Source: Amphiduros pacificus
Taxonomy: Eukaryota; Annelida; Polychaeta; Phyllodocida; Hesionidae
Direction of reading: 5' to 3'
Assembly (NCBI GenBank): GCA_949316495.1
Contig: OX439012.1
Span: 22,168,666-22,232,665, forward strand
Length of the DNA stretch: 64,000 nt
Position 1 is the first letter of the stretch, and every line of letters begins with the position of its first letter. The notes below the pieces were generated by a model. The model made no database searches and was not told where the DNA came from. It saw nothing but the letters and a program-made list of their open reading frames with translations. Position numbers and translations under genes: made by a program. Below, in pieces: positions 44,080-55,866 of this stretch.

Positions 44080-47000
44080 TTGTTTAATATCGCAATAAAC
44101 CATAGTAAATCAGACATATTGAACGAGGTTCACTGTTACTTTGCAAAGATGTCCCCTCATTCCCTTGACTCACATGACGATCCCTTGGTCTCCGCCTGCC
44201 CCGCTTCTGTACCATTAGATCCCCCTACCCTTTTGAACAATGATATAAAATTCTTCCCCCTCTCTTCTGATGGCCGCATCGCGACACAAACCAAGTTTAG
44301 CACCATAGATGCCTTATTAGACTCGGGAGCGCAACGTAGCATCATCACGCTTGCCTCCGTACATGCATTCTGTCCTGACGACTCATTCCCACGACAAGCC
44401 TCGGCCAGCAAGATTGTTGTGGTTGCAGAGGGCAGCTCAGTCCCTATCCACTTTCAAACCCATCTTAACCTACTCATCGGAGATCAAGAGTGTCTTGTCT
44501 GTTTTCAGGTGGTCCCTGACTTACAATATCCCGTTATACTGGGGCGCGATTTTTTTACAGCTTATGGCGTAGTCCTTGACTTCGCTCAACGCGGTGTTGC
44601 CTTTAAATTGTCCCCGAAATTACGTCTGTCTGAAACAATCAGAATCCCTGCCAAGTCTGAATTTATAACTCATGCTCGCCTCAAACCTAGTAATCTGTCT
44701 GGCCTTTTGGGTGTTTGCACTATGGATGGTGAATTACCCTCCTACCCTGAGGTTGCCATGGCAAGAGTTTTTGCTACTGTCCATGACGATCAGAGGGTGC
44801 CCGTACGTTTAATGAATATGGCCGATAATGCTGTCACCTTACCAAAGGGCGTTGCAGTCGGCTAATTCGACCCCATTCCCCTTGGTTCTGAGCCGCAAGA
44901 ACTCCCCACTTTGGACCTCACATGGGGAGCCCCTGCCGGTGACGCCGCAAATGATATAGAATTAGCTCCCATTTCGGCATCTACTGCCGACCCAGACCCC
45001 CATCACAAAATTGACCTTACAAATTCTGATCTGTCATCTACCCAGAAAGACTCCCTGAAAAGTCTCATTTCGTCTTTTAGTGACATATTCACGACCCGTG
45101 ATGGCGAGTTCGGTGACACAAATGTTGTACAACATACTATTTATCTCAAAGGGTCGGTTAGTCCCATTAAGCTACGGCCATACCGTGCCGGTTATAAGTA
45201 ACGGGGTATTATAGACAAAGAGGTACAACGCCTCCTAGATAAAGACATTATTCGACCCTCCAACAGTCCGTGGGCTTTCCCAGCCGTTCTAGTTGAGAAG
45301 CCAGCCCAAGACGGCACTGTCTCGTACCGTATGTGCATAGACTTTCGGAAGCTTAATAAAGTCACCGTGCCTGACTCTTTTCCGTTGCCGCATATTCAGG
45401 ACACCCTGGACAGCTTGGGAGCTCGTAGATTAACACACATAAGCACACTTGACCTCATGGGCGGGTTCCACCAAGTGAGCGTTCACCCCGACTCCCGACC
45501 CCTGACCGCCTTCATCACCCATCGTGGTCTTTATGAATATAAACGTCTCCCGTTTGGTGTCATCAACGGACCCCCAACGTTCCAACGTCTCATGGAAACT
45601 GTGTTACAGGGCCTCTCTGACCTCTGCCTCATATATTTGGACGATGTCCTGGTCCACAGCCCTTCTTTCGAGCGTCATTTGACCGATCTTACGCGAGTTT
45701 TTTCGCGTTTCCGCAAGGCTAAATTGAAGCTCCGCACTGACAAATGTTTTTTTGCGAAAAAACAGGTTAAATACCTAAAAATGGTATAGAAGTGGATCCC
45801 TCGAAAACTACGGCTGTTGACGAATACCCTGTGCCCACCTCTTGCAAAGATGTACGAGCCTTTCTGGGACTGTCAGGTTATTATCGTCGGTTTGTGGAGG
45901 GATATGCGAAAATTGCTCAGCCGCTTAATGTTCTCACCAGTAAAAAGAGCACATTTGAATGGGATAAAACAAAACAGGCTGCCTTTGACTCTCTCAAGGC
46001 GAAATTGGTATCGGCTCCGATACTAGCTTTCCCTCGCATTGAACCCGATAACCCATTCATTATTACAACAGATGCCAGTCTTTTTGCGATCGGGAACGTT
46101 TTAAGTCAATTACAGGATGGTTCCGAGCGTGTCATTGCTTATGGTGGCCGAGCCCTAAACGCCGCTGAGCAAAATTATACATGCACCGAGCGGGAATGCC
46201 TCAGCATCATTGCTGCTTGTAAACAACATGAGCCGTATCTTAAATATGAGAAATTCACTATCGTGACTGACCATTCTGCCCTACAGTGGCTATTTCGTTC
46301 TGAACCTAAAGGCCACCTGGGAAGGTGGATGTTGACCCTCCAACAATTTCGTTATGAGATTGTCCACAAACAAGGGAAATCGATCCCGCACGCTGACAGC
46401 CTCAGTCGCCGCACGTATCCGTTGGAACCGGGCCCCACCCCGGAGCTAGAGCTTAAATTAGCTGCTGTCTCTGACTTGCCCTACGATATTGACCCTCAAC
46501 CGGTCCCCCCCGATGAGGCTGCCCAATGGTTGTCTGATCTTAACCAGTCATCCAGCACTTTGTACACCTTCAGTGACATTGGTGTGAAACAATCTGCTGA
46601 TCCCTCCCTTCAGTCCTTCATCAAGTATTTCAAATCAGCCCACCTCCCTTCTACCCAGCGCGAGGCCCGCAAACTCCTCGCACAAGTAGACGACTATTAC
46701 TTGCAAGAAGATGTTTTATTTCATTTGTACGTGACCCCAGGTAAGGGCCCGGCTAAGGACCGTTGCAAAACTCAACTGGTTATCCCACCCACCCTCCGCC
46801 ATGATTTACTCGAGGCTTTTCATGATAGCTCAATGGGTGCTCATTTGGGAACTGACAAATTGTATTCTACAATTCGCCAGAAATATTATTGGCCCGGTAT
46901 GCATAGTGATATCATGAACTGGGTTCAGTCCTGCCCAGTTTGTAGTAAAACTAGTAAACTTCCGAAAAATAGACAAGGTTCCCTACGCCCTATTCCTGTT

Positions 47001-48236
47001 TCACGCCCCTTCCAGCGGGTTCACACTGATCTTATCGGCCCACTCCCCAAAACAGACCGCGGTAACAAATATATTCTTGTCTTTCAAGACGCACTCACAC
47101 GTTTCCCTGAAGCCTTTCCCCTCCCTGATCAGTCAGCCGTCTCGGTGGCAGAACGCCTCTTTGAAGATATTTGGTGCCGCTGGGGAAATGTTGAATCTAT
47201 TGTAAGCGATCGTGGTGGGTGTTACGCTAGCGTTATCGCAGAGGAATTGTGTAAATTGATGCAGGCTCGAAAGGTCATGACTACGCCTTACTGCCCTCGT
47301 AGCAATGGAATGGCCGAACGCAGCGTTCAGTCAATCTCTAAAAATCTGACACGTCTTTGCCATGATAAGCCTACTTCTTGGGATTTGTTCTTGCCCTCTG
47401 CATTGTTTGCCATGCGATCGTCGGTCCACCAAGCCACGATGTATAGCCCGCTATTCCTAATGACTGGTCGTGACGCCAAACACCCGTTTGAGACATCCCT
47501 GCCCGACCCTACGCACCCCAGTCCCTCTGTCCGGCACTATGTGCGCAACATGTTTGAACGTGTTGAGACCGCGCGCAAATGGGCGAAGGAGAATAACGAA
47601 GTCATGCAAGCTAAAATGAAGTCTTATCACGATTCCCGGAATAAAGGTTGGAAATTTCAAGTTGGTGATAAAGTATGGATTTACTCCCCCGCCACCAAAG
47701 TCCCTGGCCGTAAGCTTAAATCCCCCTACAGTGGCCCATATTACTTGATCGAGCAAACCGCTCCACTCAATTTCAAAGTACGTGCATGTGACACCCATGT
47801 AGAACCCAAGTCCTCTATTCATGTTAACAGATTTCGCCCTTGCATCACGCGTTTCGATCGCCCCGTTTCCCCACTGCAATTCGAAGACGGCAATCCACCG
47901 GGTGACGACCTCCCGGCAGATGCAATCCCACCCTCGGACCTTTTGCCGGAGAATGACCCACCAGACCCCGGTGGTAGTGATGTACCGGCTCAAGCTGCCG
48001 TCCCACCCGATTCCGATGCTGATGACGCGGATGACGAGTCTGATACACAGTATGAAATTGAGCGTATTCTGAAACAGCGTAAAGGCTCGCAAGAAATGGA
48101 ATACGAATACTTGATTAAATGGAAGAATTATAGTACCAAAGACAATACATGGGAACCGTTTTCCTTCTTGGGAGAAAAGACTCAGGCAGATGTACTTGCC
48201 ACCCCTCCCCCTACTGTCCGGGAACGACAAAAGTGA
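44080..48236 (+). mobile_element. Gypsy-type element: protease, RT/RNase H, integrase and chromodomain region
   Basis: Aspartic protease motif ALLDSGAQRS and VILGRDFF near the start. RT motifs include MCIDFRKLNKV and LIYLDDVLVH. RNase H follows (ITTDASLFAIG). The integrase has an HHCC-like part and DDE core motifs (HTDLIGPL, SDRGGCY). At the C-terminus is a chromodomain (YEIERILKQR, YLIKWKNYSTKDNTWEP). Order and motifs are those of chromodomain-bearing Ty3/Gypsy elements. About three breaks overall. Confidence 0.88.
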
Positions 48237-50629
48237 ATTGATTAGTTTGTTAGGTGTTGTATTGTTGTAGATTTTGTCGTTTCTTACAAATCCCTTCCCT
48301 TATTCGTTGTGTTTAGTTGTTGCTTCAGCCACACATAATTGTCTCCATATTCTTTGTTGACTCGCTTCTCGTATCTCGTATCCTACAAACAGCCTGCTAT
48401 AATTGCCTTCGCCGAAAATCGATTTGTACACGATGTTGCCAATTTAGACATCCTATCCCACTTTGTCTCACAAGCAACCTTTCGGGTACTTTACTCTGAT
48501 GACCCTCGTATGGCCCCGTTTATGCCGGCTTATTAGAATTTATTTATGTATAGCCTTGTTCTTCATGATGATTCGATTGACATCTGTTTTCCCACATTTC
48601 CATGTGGCCTTTTGTCCGTTGTTGGTGACACTCTGATCTGTGCCCATCGGACCCTTACTAATTGACCCTGTGAAATTGGCTTCTCTCCTCGTTAGTGTGT
48701 CTCCCTCTGTTCCCCGCATGACTCATGACAGGCTGCCTACCACTTTGTTACCTGCGTGCGCAGGAATGGACGCTGTGTGCGCGATGCTGCTGGATGATAT
48801 AGCGGTTCCGCTGACATCTCAGACACTTTCAGCATCCGCGCCTTCAAGTAGCTTCCTCCTGCCTACGTGCTTCGTTCCATCGTTGTGGTCTCCACACTTC
48901 GTATATTAGATCGACTTTTGTGTTACTGACTGGCCAGTTCTTAAAGTTGTGTCCCACTGCACATTATCGTGAGTATTCTCATTTTATACAGTGGATCCTT
49001 CTTTTGTTATAGTAATACTTGTGTCTCTGATTATACATTGACTTCTGACTTGACTTTGACGACCTTCCAGCGTTGTAGCCTAAAATGTGAGTGTTTCCTC
49101 CGGTCCTCTTGCGAACGAATATGTTGATTGAGCCATGACTACTTCACCGCAAACAGTAAATAAAGTTTGCAAAAGCGACGCATAGCACAGAGTGTTTGAT
49201 GATTACATTGAGATTTCTTATTTTTCACGTATACCGCAACTAGTAGTAAAGTTTGCGAAGGCAACGCATCACACAGGGTGTTCGATGGTTGCATCGGGTT
49301 TTCTTATTCTTCACTTATGTCGCAAACAGTAGTAAAAATTTGCGAAGGCAACACATTACACGGGTTGTTAAATGGTTGCGTTTTGGTTTCTTATTCCCAT
49401 TTAATTCCGTAAACGAAGAAACTAAGTTTACGAAGGCAACGCATCACACGGGGTGTTCGATGGTTGCATCGAGCTTCCTTATTTTCCACTTATAGCGCAA
49501 AACAGTAATAAAGTTTGCGAAGGTAACGCATCACATAGAGCGCTTTGTAGTTTGCATCGAGAATTCGTATTTTTCACTTATACCACAGGCAGTAATAGAG
49601 CTTGTGCAGGCAACACATTACACGGGGTGTTCAATGGTTGCATTTTGGTTTCTTATTCCCATTTATTCCGTAAACTAGTAAACAAAGTTTACGTAGACAA
49701 CGCATTACACGGGGTGTCCAATGGTTGTATTTTGGTTTCCTGCTTCTTCTTTGTACCGTAAACAAGGACCGATAGGTTTACGAAGACAGTGCATTCCACA
49801 GGGTGTTGGTTGGCTGTATTACTCAAACTGTCCCTCTCTGTACCACAACAGTAATGGAGTTGTGAAGACGGCGCATTCCACGGCGTTGGGTGGCTGTATC
49901 TTATGTATATTCCGCGCGATCGGGTGTAAGACGCGATGTAATGATTAATATATATTCCGCGCCTCGGGACACAGGCTGCGATGATTTTTTTTAGCACTCC
50001 TCCACTAATGATGGACGGATTGCCTTATGTGTACCGGTACATGGACGATTTTTTTTAGGCTCATGAGTATTTACGCAGAGTGACGGTTACAACGGCTGTT
50101 TTGATAGCATTTTTTCGACGACACACTACGACGGTTAGCCTGATCCGGATGTTTGACTTCCCTTTTATATAACTCACACCGCTAATAACGCTGTGTCTGT
50201 TGATTGCTCTAACGCACACTGTGCTGATTATTATTAAGTTGACTGCTTGATGCGAGTCTTAAGTGCCGTTTCACGCCGACCTTGTAATTTATCTTATGTC
50301 AATTATACGTTCATTGTTCGAATCTATTTGAAGTGACGACTGCCTTTTTACTGCCGATATTAGACTGTACGTTGACACCCAGCTATTAGCTGTTTGATGC
50401 TTGATCTTATCTTATGATGTAGACTGTGTTCTTGTATCTTATACCATGTTATTATCTCATCTCTACTCCTCGGTTACGTTGCCTGGCCATGTGCTATTCA
50501 ATTTACACAGACTTTGATGGCATGCTTCCCTACCAATTTTTCATTCTCCTCTTTCACCCCCGCACGCCTGAATAACATAACTAATCATTGAATCGTTCAC
50601 CCCCCAGGTGAGACGACTATGTTCCTGTC
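48237..50629 (+). repeat. Gypsy-type element: spacer with nine ~87-bp tandem repeats
   Basis: No coding region is convincing. From about 49140 to 49940 a unit with AAGTTTGCGAAGGCAACGCA then TCACACGGGGTGTT recurs at about 49164, 49251, 49335, 49423, 49510, 49596, 49683, 49772 and 49855, so the period is 84-89 bp with considerable drift. CCCAGGTGAG near 50605, just before the next ORF, looks like a splice donor. Confidence 0.75.
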
Positions 50630-51121
50630 ATGACTCCTGCAGACACTCCTATCACCCTTCCTGATGCTCCACCACTAGCCTTTCTTTCGGATGAGGAAGT
50701 TAACGACATTTTGGACGCACTCCCCAGTGATAAAACTTTATGGGCTAACGTTTTTGATACAGAAGACCCGTCATTTCCAATCCCCTCTGTCCCTTTACAT
50801 ACGCCACCAGCTTCTGTCTCTCCCGATCCTTCTGTACCCCTCCCTCGTTTTGCCTCAATAAACGGCAGACCTCACCTCCTCCCCATTACTCCACAATTTC
50901 CACCTGCCCTACATTCACCACATATTCCTCCCCCGCCTCCCACTCCACAGCAACCAGATCCTAGTGCCACGTGTCCCGTTCTCTACGTCCCCCGCGACCA
51001 ACCCGCCTTCGCCTCAGTGGTGCAGGCGTGCCCCAAGTGTAACGCTAGTGTCCGCGTCCAAGAATTCACTCTTATCCCTTATCATTGCTTGACTCGTTTG
51101 GGCCAGAGTACTCGCTTCTAA
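50630..51121 (+). mobile_element. Gypsy-type element: Pro-rich ORF before env
   Basis: A 163-residue frame rich in Pro, Ser and acidic residues in its first two thirds, with a CPKCNASV pair of cysteines near the end. No family is recognised. It ends 6 bp before the env frame, so it may be an upstream leader or a small accessory protein. Confidence 0.45.
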
Positions 51122-51127
51122 AGGGTC

Positions 51128-53923
51128 ATGTATACCATTTGGGTCCTTCTGGTGCTTGCACCCACGGTATCTGCTGTCAGTGTTTTGGGCCGCCCAAATG
51201 TCGGTGCCCTCCTTACCAAGCAAGGTTACGTTGCAAACAGTGCAGCGACATGGCAAGTCACGTTTGCCGTCCCACATCTTGAGCTACCGGCTTCTACGCC
51301 TCCGTTCAGCATGTGTGATGAAGAAATTCTGTTGGTTCTCTCCCCCCGACGAAGGCGAGATGTTTCTATTGCCCACGGGTTTTGTACCACCTTTGGTTCC
51401 CTAACTGCTGCTTATCGGAATCTTAACGATTCTCTCACTAACCATATCCATCGCTATTGGCGATCTATCAAGAAATTGTGGCCGATCACGCAGCCCCCAC
51501 CCCGCAAAAACGGACGACAGAAACGTTCGTTCCTACCATTTGTAGGTTCCTTCCTCGGTTCTGCTTTCGGTTTAGTCACTGACAAGCAACGAAATAAACT
51601 GATGAAGAGAGTCAGCGTGGTGGAAGGTAATTCCAAACGTTTGCAAACAAATCTAAATACCCTGCATACCCAAACCTCTTCGCTGGTGAGAGTTACAAAC
51701 GAACGCTTAGACATTGTTTCTGATGGGGTGGTAAATAATACTTTGAACATTGCCAGACTTCTCCACAACAGTGAGTCACTTGTTCACAGACTCGAAGTTG
51801 TGCAGGTCCAGACCGATGCCCAACGGCTCCTTTTGAGGTCTTTATCTGATTTCACATATGCCAGTGTTTCTGAAATTGGTCACATTCAGGCTTTAACGTT
51901 ATTAGAATCTGAAGCCCGGGCAACCCTTCTTGCTTTAGAAACCATCGCTGAAAACAAGTTATCTCCCATTTTAGTCCCCCCTGATGTGTTACATAAATCC
52001 ATGAGACAGGTTGCCAGATTACTGCGTGTGCAGTACCCGAATTTCAAGTTGATGTATGACCAACCAAGTGCTATTTACGCCATTCCAGGCGTAACGGCCC
52101 TCAACAGTGACTCCCATTTGTATATTTATGTTAGCCTGCCACTTGTGGTGAAAGATAATGCCTTCACAATATATGAGGTATCGTCTTTCCCGATACCGAC
52201 GGGAGGCAAGAAGCCAAATCAATTCACTCGTCTCTCGGGGTTCTCCGATTTCATTGGTATATCCCGTGACGAGAGATTCTATATAGAATTGTCTAGGGCT
52301 GATTTGGCGGAATGTTTTGGGACAGGAGTTCGCCATTGCTACAGGACCTTCCCGGAATTTCCGGTTGACATCCCGTCTTGTGCCTTGTCCATTTATAAAG
52401 GCGGGGTGCGTGACATTATGTCATATTGCCAAGTGGACCTCATAGAGCTTAAATCACCGTTGCGAGTTGTCAGGGATTTGCAGAACTCACCCTTCTTAGT
52501 CATCGGCCATAGTGAACCTTGGTTGGTCACGTGTCAGTTAGATGTCAACCCCACTGAAGTTGAACCCTGCACTTTCTGCACATTGACTCTGGGTTGCGGG
52601 TGTAGTATGCGATCTAGTTCGGGCGTGTATATACCGCCGAGCCTGATCCATTGTGACAAAAATGTCATGACCCGGGTGGCTAAGTCCTACATTGCAAATT
52701 TATTGTTTATTTCCCTGTTTCACAATGACACTGCCATGCATGGCATGACAGCTGACACCTTGTTCCCTGAGCCGCCTGGTTTAGAGGTACCGGATTTAGA
52801 CTTGCTAACTTTAGGCGTAGATGAGTTCGTTGACATACAGGGTATGGTCATTGCCGACCTAAATCGCACTGCTTCTGCATGGAAAGATTCACAAGTTCCG
52901 TACATTGATCCCTCATGGACCTTGCCCGGTAGTTTTACTACGCAAGATAGCCCAGGTTGGCTTAGCCTCCTAAATACAATCGGTACTGGATTATCCATAG
53001 CATGCACGATTTGCCTGTTTGTGCTACACGGCAAATATGCACATCTTCAAAAGATAGTCTTATTATACCAACTCAGCCAGGTGCCCGCTTCAGATGCCAC
53101 ACCCGTTTTCCCCAATACCCGTCCCCTACACCTATTTGACCTCATTGGCCTTGCCACCTTGTCCTTTGTCGCCACGGTCCTTGTCTCCCAGAAAATATAT
53201 TGTATTTATCGCCGTAGACACGACTTGTCCTCAGTCATGCGCATGTTTGACCGAGACACAAAATGCCCTAAGTCGAGTATTTTCTTGGAACTTTTCTCTG
53301 GCACATCTAGGGTAGTTCTCTTTGTTACAGAAATCCTTACGTTCCCTGGTTGTATTAAAGTTGCCCCTGGTGAGGCAATGCCACACGCTGAACTTTCGGG
53401 CGGATGCCTTAATCGCCACCTCATAATTGACTGGGATATGACTATGTTACGTGACACACATCGTGAGCTCAAGTTTCACATGCCCTCTGTTATCAATGTG
53501 CCCTTACACCTCAGGATGCTCACTAAGTCTGTCATATCTTCCTCCCACGCCCTAAATTTGCTTATTGGATGCGACAGCTATTATATACTCCACGCACTGC
53601 CCTCTGACTTACCCTTACGCCCACGTGGCAACGTTCTTACCCCCCTCAGCCGAAAAGCCCTATCATCACCTGATGATCCCCGTAAACAAGATAAGAGACG
53701 TTGCATTAGGCATTTCAACTCTGTTTTCCCCACATTTGACCAAATCCATGACGATCCCCAGGACAACAATCGCTCTACACGTAAGGGTGTACTGTCCCCC
53801 GCTAAATCATCACCCTGCCTGACTTTCCATGAACCCCCCCCAAAGAAGGTTCGGTGGGGCGATCATACTAATACAGAGATCACACCCGGGGATACACCAG
53901 TCACTTTGGGTGATCGGCTGTAA
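51128..53923 (+). mobile_element. Gypsy-type element: envelope-like glycoprotein gene
   Basis: A frame of about 930 codons that looks whole. It has a signal peptide-like start, a furin-type site RQKR at about residues 130-133, and a Gly/Phe-rich fusion-peptide-like segment right after it (SFLPFVGSFLGSAFG). A heptad-like region follows, then a Cys-rich ectodomain, a hydrophobic segment near residues 608-635, and a second near 669-695. The layout recalls the F-like envelopes of errantiviruses and baculoviruses. The roughly 230-residue region after the last hydrophobic segment is unusually long and unrecognised. Confidence 0.75.
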
Positions 53924-53988
53924 ATATTCCCAGGAAACAAAAAGACAATATACATACTAATAGAAAGATAGATGGCGCCTGCTTCCGG

Positions 53989-54597
53989 GTGCGATATTCA
54001 CTCACCAGTTTCCCTTTCAGGCGTATATTCACCCCTTTCCTTTGTGGACTTTCAATTTCGGTAAGTATGGCTGACCCCTCATCCCAGCCTCAGGTAAGTT
54101 CTCCCTCAAACGATAACCAGATGGTACTCATGGAGTCACAGAAATTCAAAATGGATATGTTTGAATTACACCTGCTAGCTTCATTTGTCACGAATTCTGC
54201 CACGCCAACCTTGCCTCTCCATTTTACCTCACAAATCTTAATCAAAATCAGGACTAACGCGGCACTGTCCGGCGTTTTAGCCTACTATGTCCTTTATCAT
54301 GACAATGCTAGTTGTTATATTTGCTTTGAATTAGACAAACCTTGCAGCTCCAAATGTCTTGAAAAATTAGCGCTCCGCTTCTTGAAGCTATTTTTCGGGT
54401 CCAATCCCATGACATGGGCCATGGCCGAACGCGTTGTGCGTCGAGCCCTTTCATATTTTCGCCTGGAAGGCAGAGACATTTTTTCTCCTAAATATTTCAT
54501 GGCTTTAGCATCATTAGACCCGTGGCTGTCATTTATTTCCGTTCACACTCCTGGTGTCCCAGACTCTGTGGGTACTCGCCCTCCCTCTGTGGAGTGA
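53989..54597 (+). mobile_element. Gypsy-type element: accessory ORF 1, unknown family
   Basis: A frame whose likely start is MADPSSQPQVSSPSN near 54067, preceded by an acceptor-like CCCTTTCAG. The product would be about 177 residues, with CYICFELDKPCSSKC in the middle and a basic Arg-rich helix afterwards. GTAAGT motifs close to the ATG hint at splicing. No family is recognised. Confidence 0.45.
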
Positions 54598-54726
54598 AAA
54601 CGCTCTACTAAAAGCTTTTAATTCAGGTGCTTATAATCTTTATGGTGCGGTGTCTTTTGCTTATTTTTTTCTCTCACCCCTCTTTATAATTGTCTAACAC
54701 AACTAACGTTTAACACTCAAGAATTA

Positions 54727-55866
54727 TTGTTTTTAACTCTGACACATGTATTATTCACAACACAACGTTTTGGGCTAGATTTTATTTTTTCTCCGTTTAA
54801 TGCTTTATATTATCACGTGTTGTCTTTGATGTTTTACTTCCAGATGGTTTACCTCGAGGACCCTGATGAATTCACATCTCGCTGTGCCTCACGGCGCGAG
54901 ATTTTCTTCACTGAGGTATGTAGCACCCCTATAGGAAACCTCCCTATGGAACAGTATTTAACGCTAGAATCGATCATCTCCCATAGAGATGGAAACGTTG
55001 CGCTGGCGGGAACCGCCAGGTGTCTCCCTCGGTTCATAGATATTCCGAGAGAGTGCGCCTCAGACAGGAGAGTGCCTTTTCTCCATAGCTTCAGTGCCTT
55101 TTGGTTTGTGGTTATGGAGATACACACTTCTTGTGGGTTGGGATTTTACGATATTCCCCGTGGCACCCACAAGTCATTTATTATGACCCTCTCTGAAGTA
55201 TGCCATTTCGCATACTTCCCTAACCTTGCAATAATGGTGCATAGAATATTATCTGACTGTGTCTGTTGTAGGATAACCCCGTTGCCTGACATATACAGCA
55301 TCCCCTTACTGACTCCCCCTGAGCTTTACTTTGACTTACTTGGCCCCCCCTTGAAATTCTGTAGCCCCGTGTCCGACCTGCTCCCACCTGTCACTGAATC
55401 TCAGGTGGTTGTCTTCTCAGATTATATATTACCCCATTCACCCTTGTCTAAGATCTTCTCCCCCAAACCACGTTATAGGACTGCCCGCCCTGACCCCTCA
55501 TATGGTGGCTACGGGTTTTTCTATTTGCCCTTTGTCCCTTCAGGACCCCTCCCCCAGGCTGTCTGCCATGACCGTCTGTTGCCTTCCCCCTTCAGTACCC
55601 CTTGTGCCCTATTCATCAGAAATGCTGTACACTCCGTTTCGGGTTGCATTAATCAAACACCTGTCCTAATTTCTTCTCCCACGGACGCCCATTGTGTCCC
55701 CCCACCCGACTCTCCCGACCCTTTCGCCACTTCCATCAATTTCCCAGCTTCCTGGCCCTTGTGTTTAAACCCTCCGATACGTTCTTGGCCATCTCATGGA
55801 ACCCGCAAACCTTTATGCTTTGATTGTACATTTAGACCAAAATCACCCCCTTCATCTGATTTTTAA
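54727..55866 (+). mobile_element. Gypsy-type element: accessory ORF 2, unknown family
   Basis: A frame of up to 379 codons. A splice acceptor (TTTTACTTCCAG) lies directly before an internal ATG (MVYLEDPDEF, 54844), which would make a 340-residue protein from a spliced message. The N-terminal half is globular with several Cys, and the C-terminal half is Pro-rich. No family is recognised. Confidence 0.45.

Noticed and set aside
47457-48230. 257-codon minus-strand frame
   Set aside because: It is the antisense shadow of the integrase/chromodomain region.
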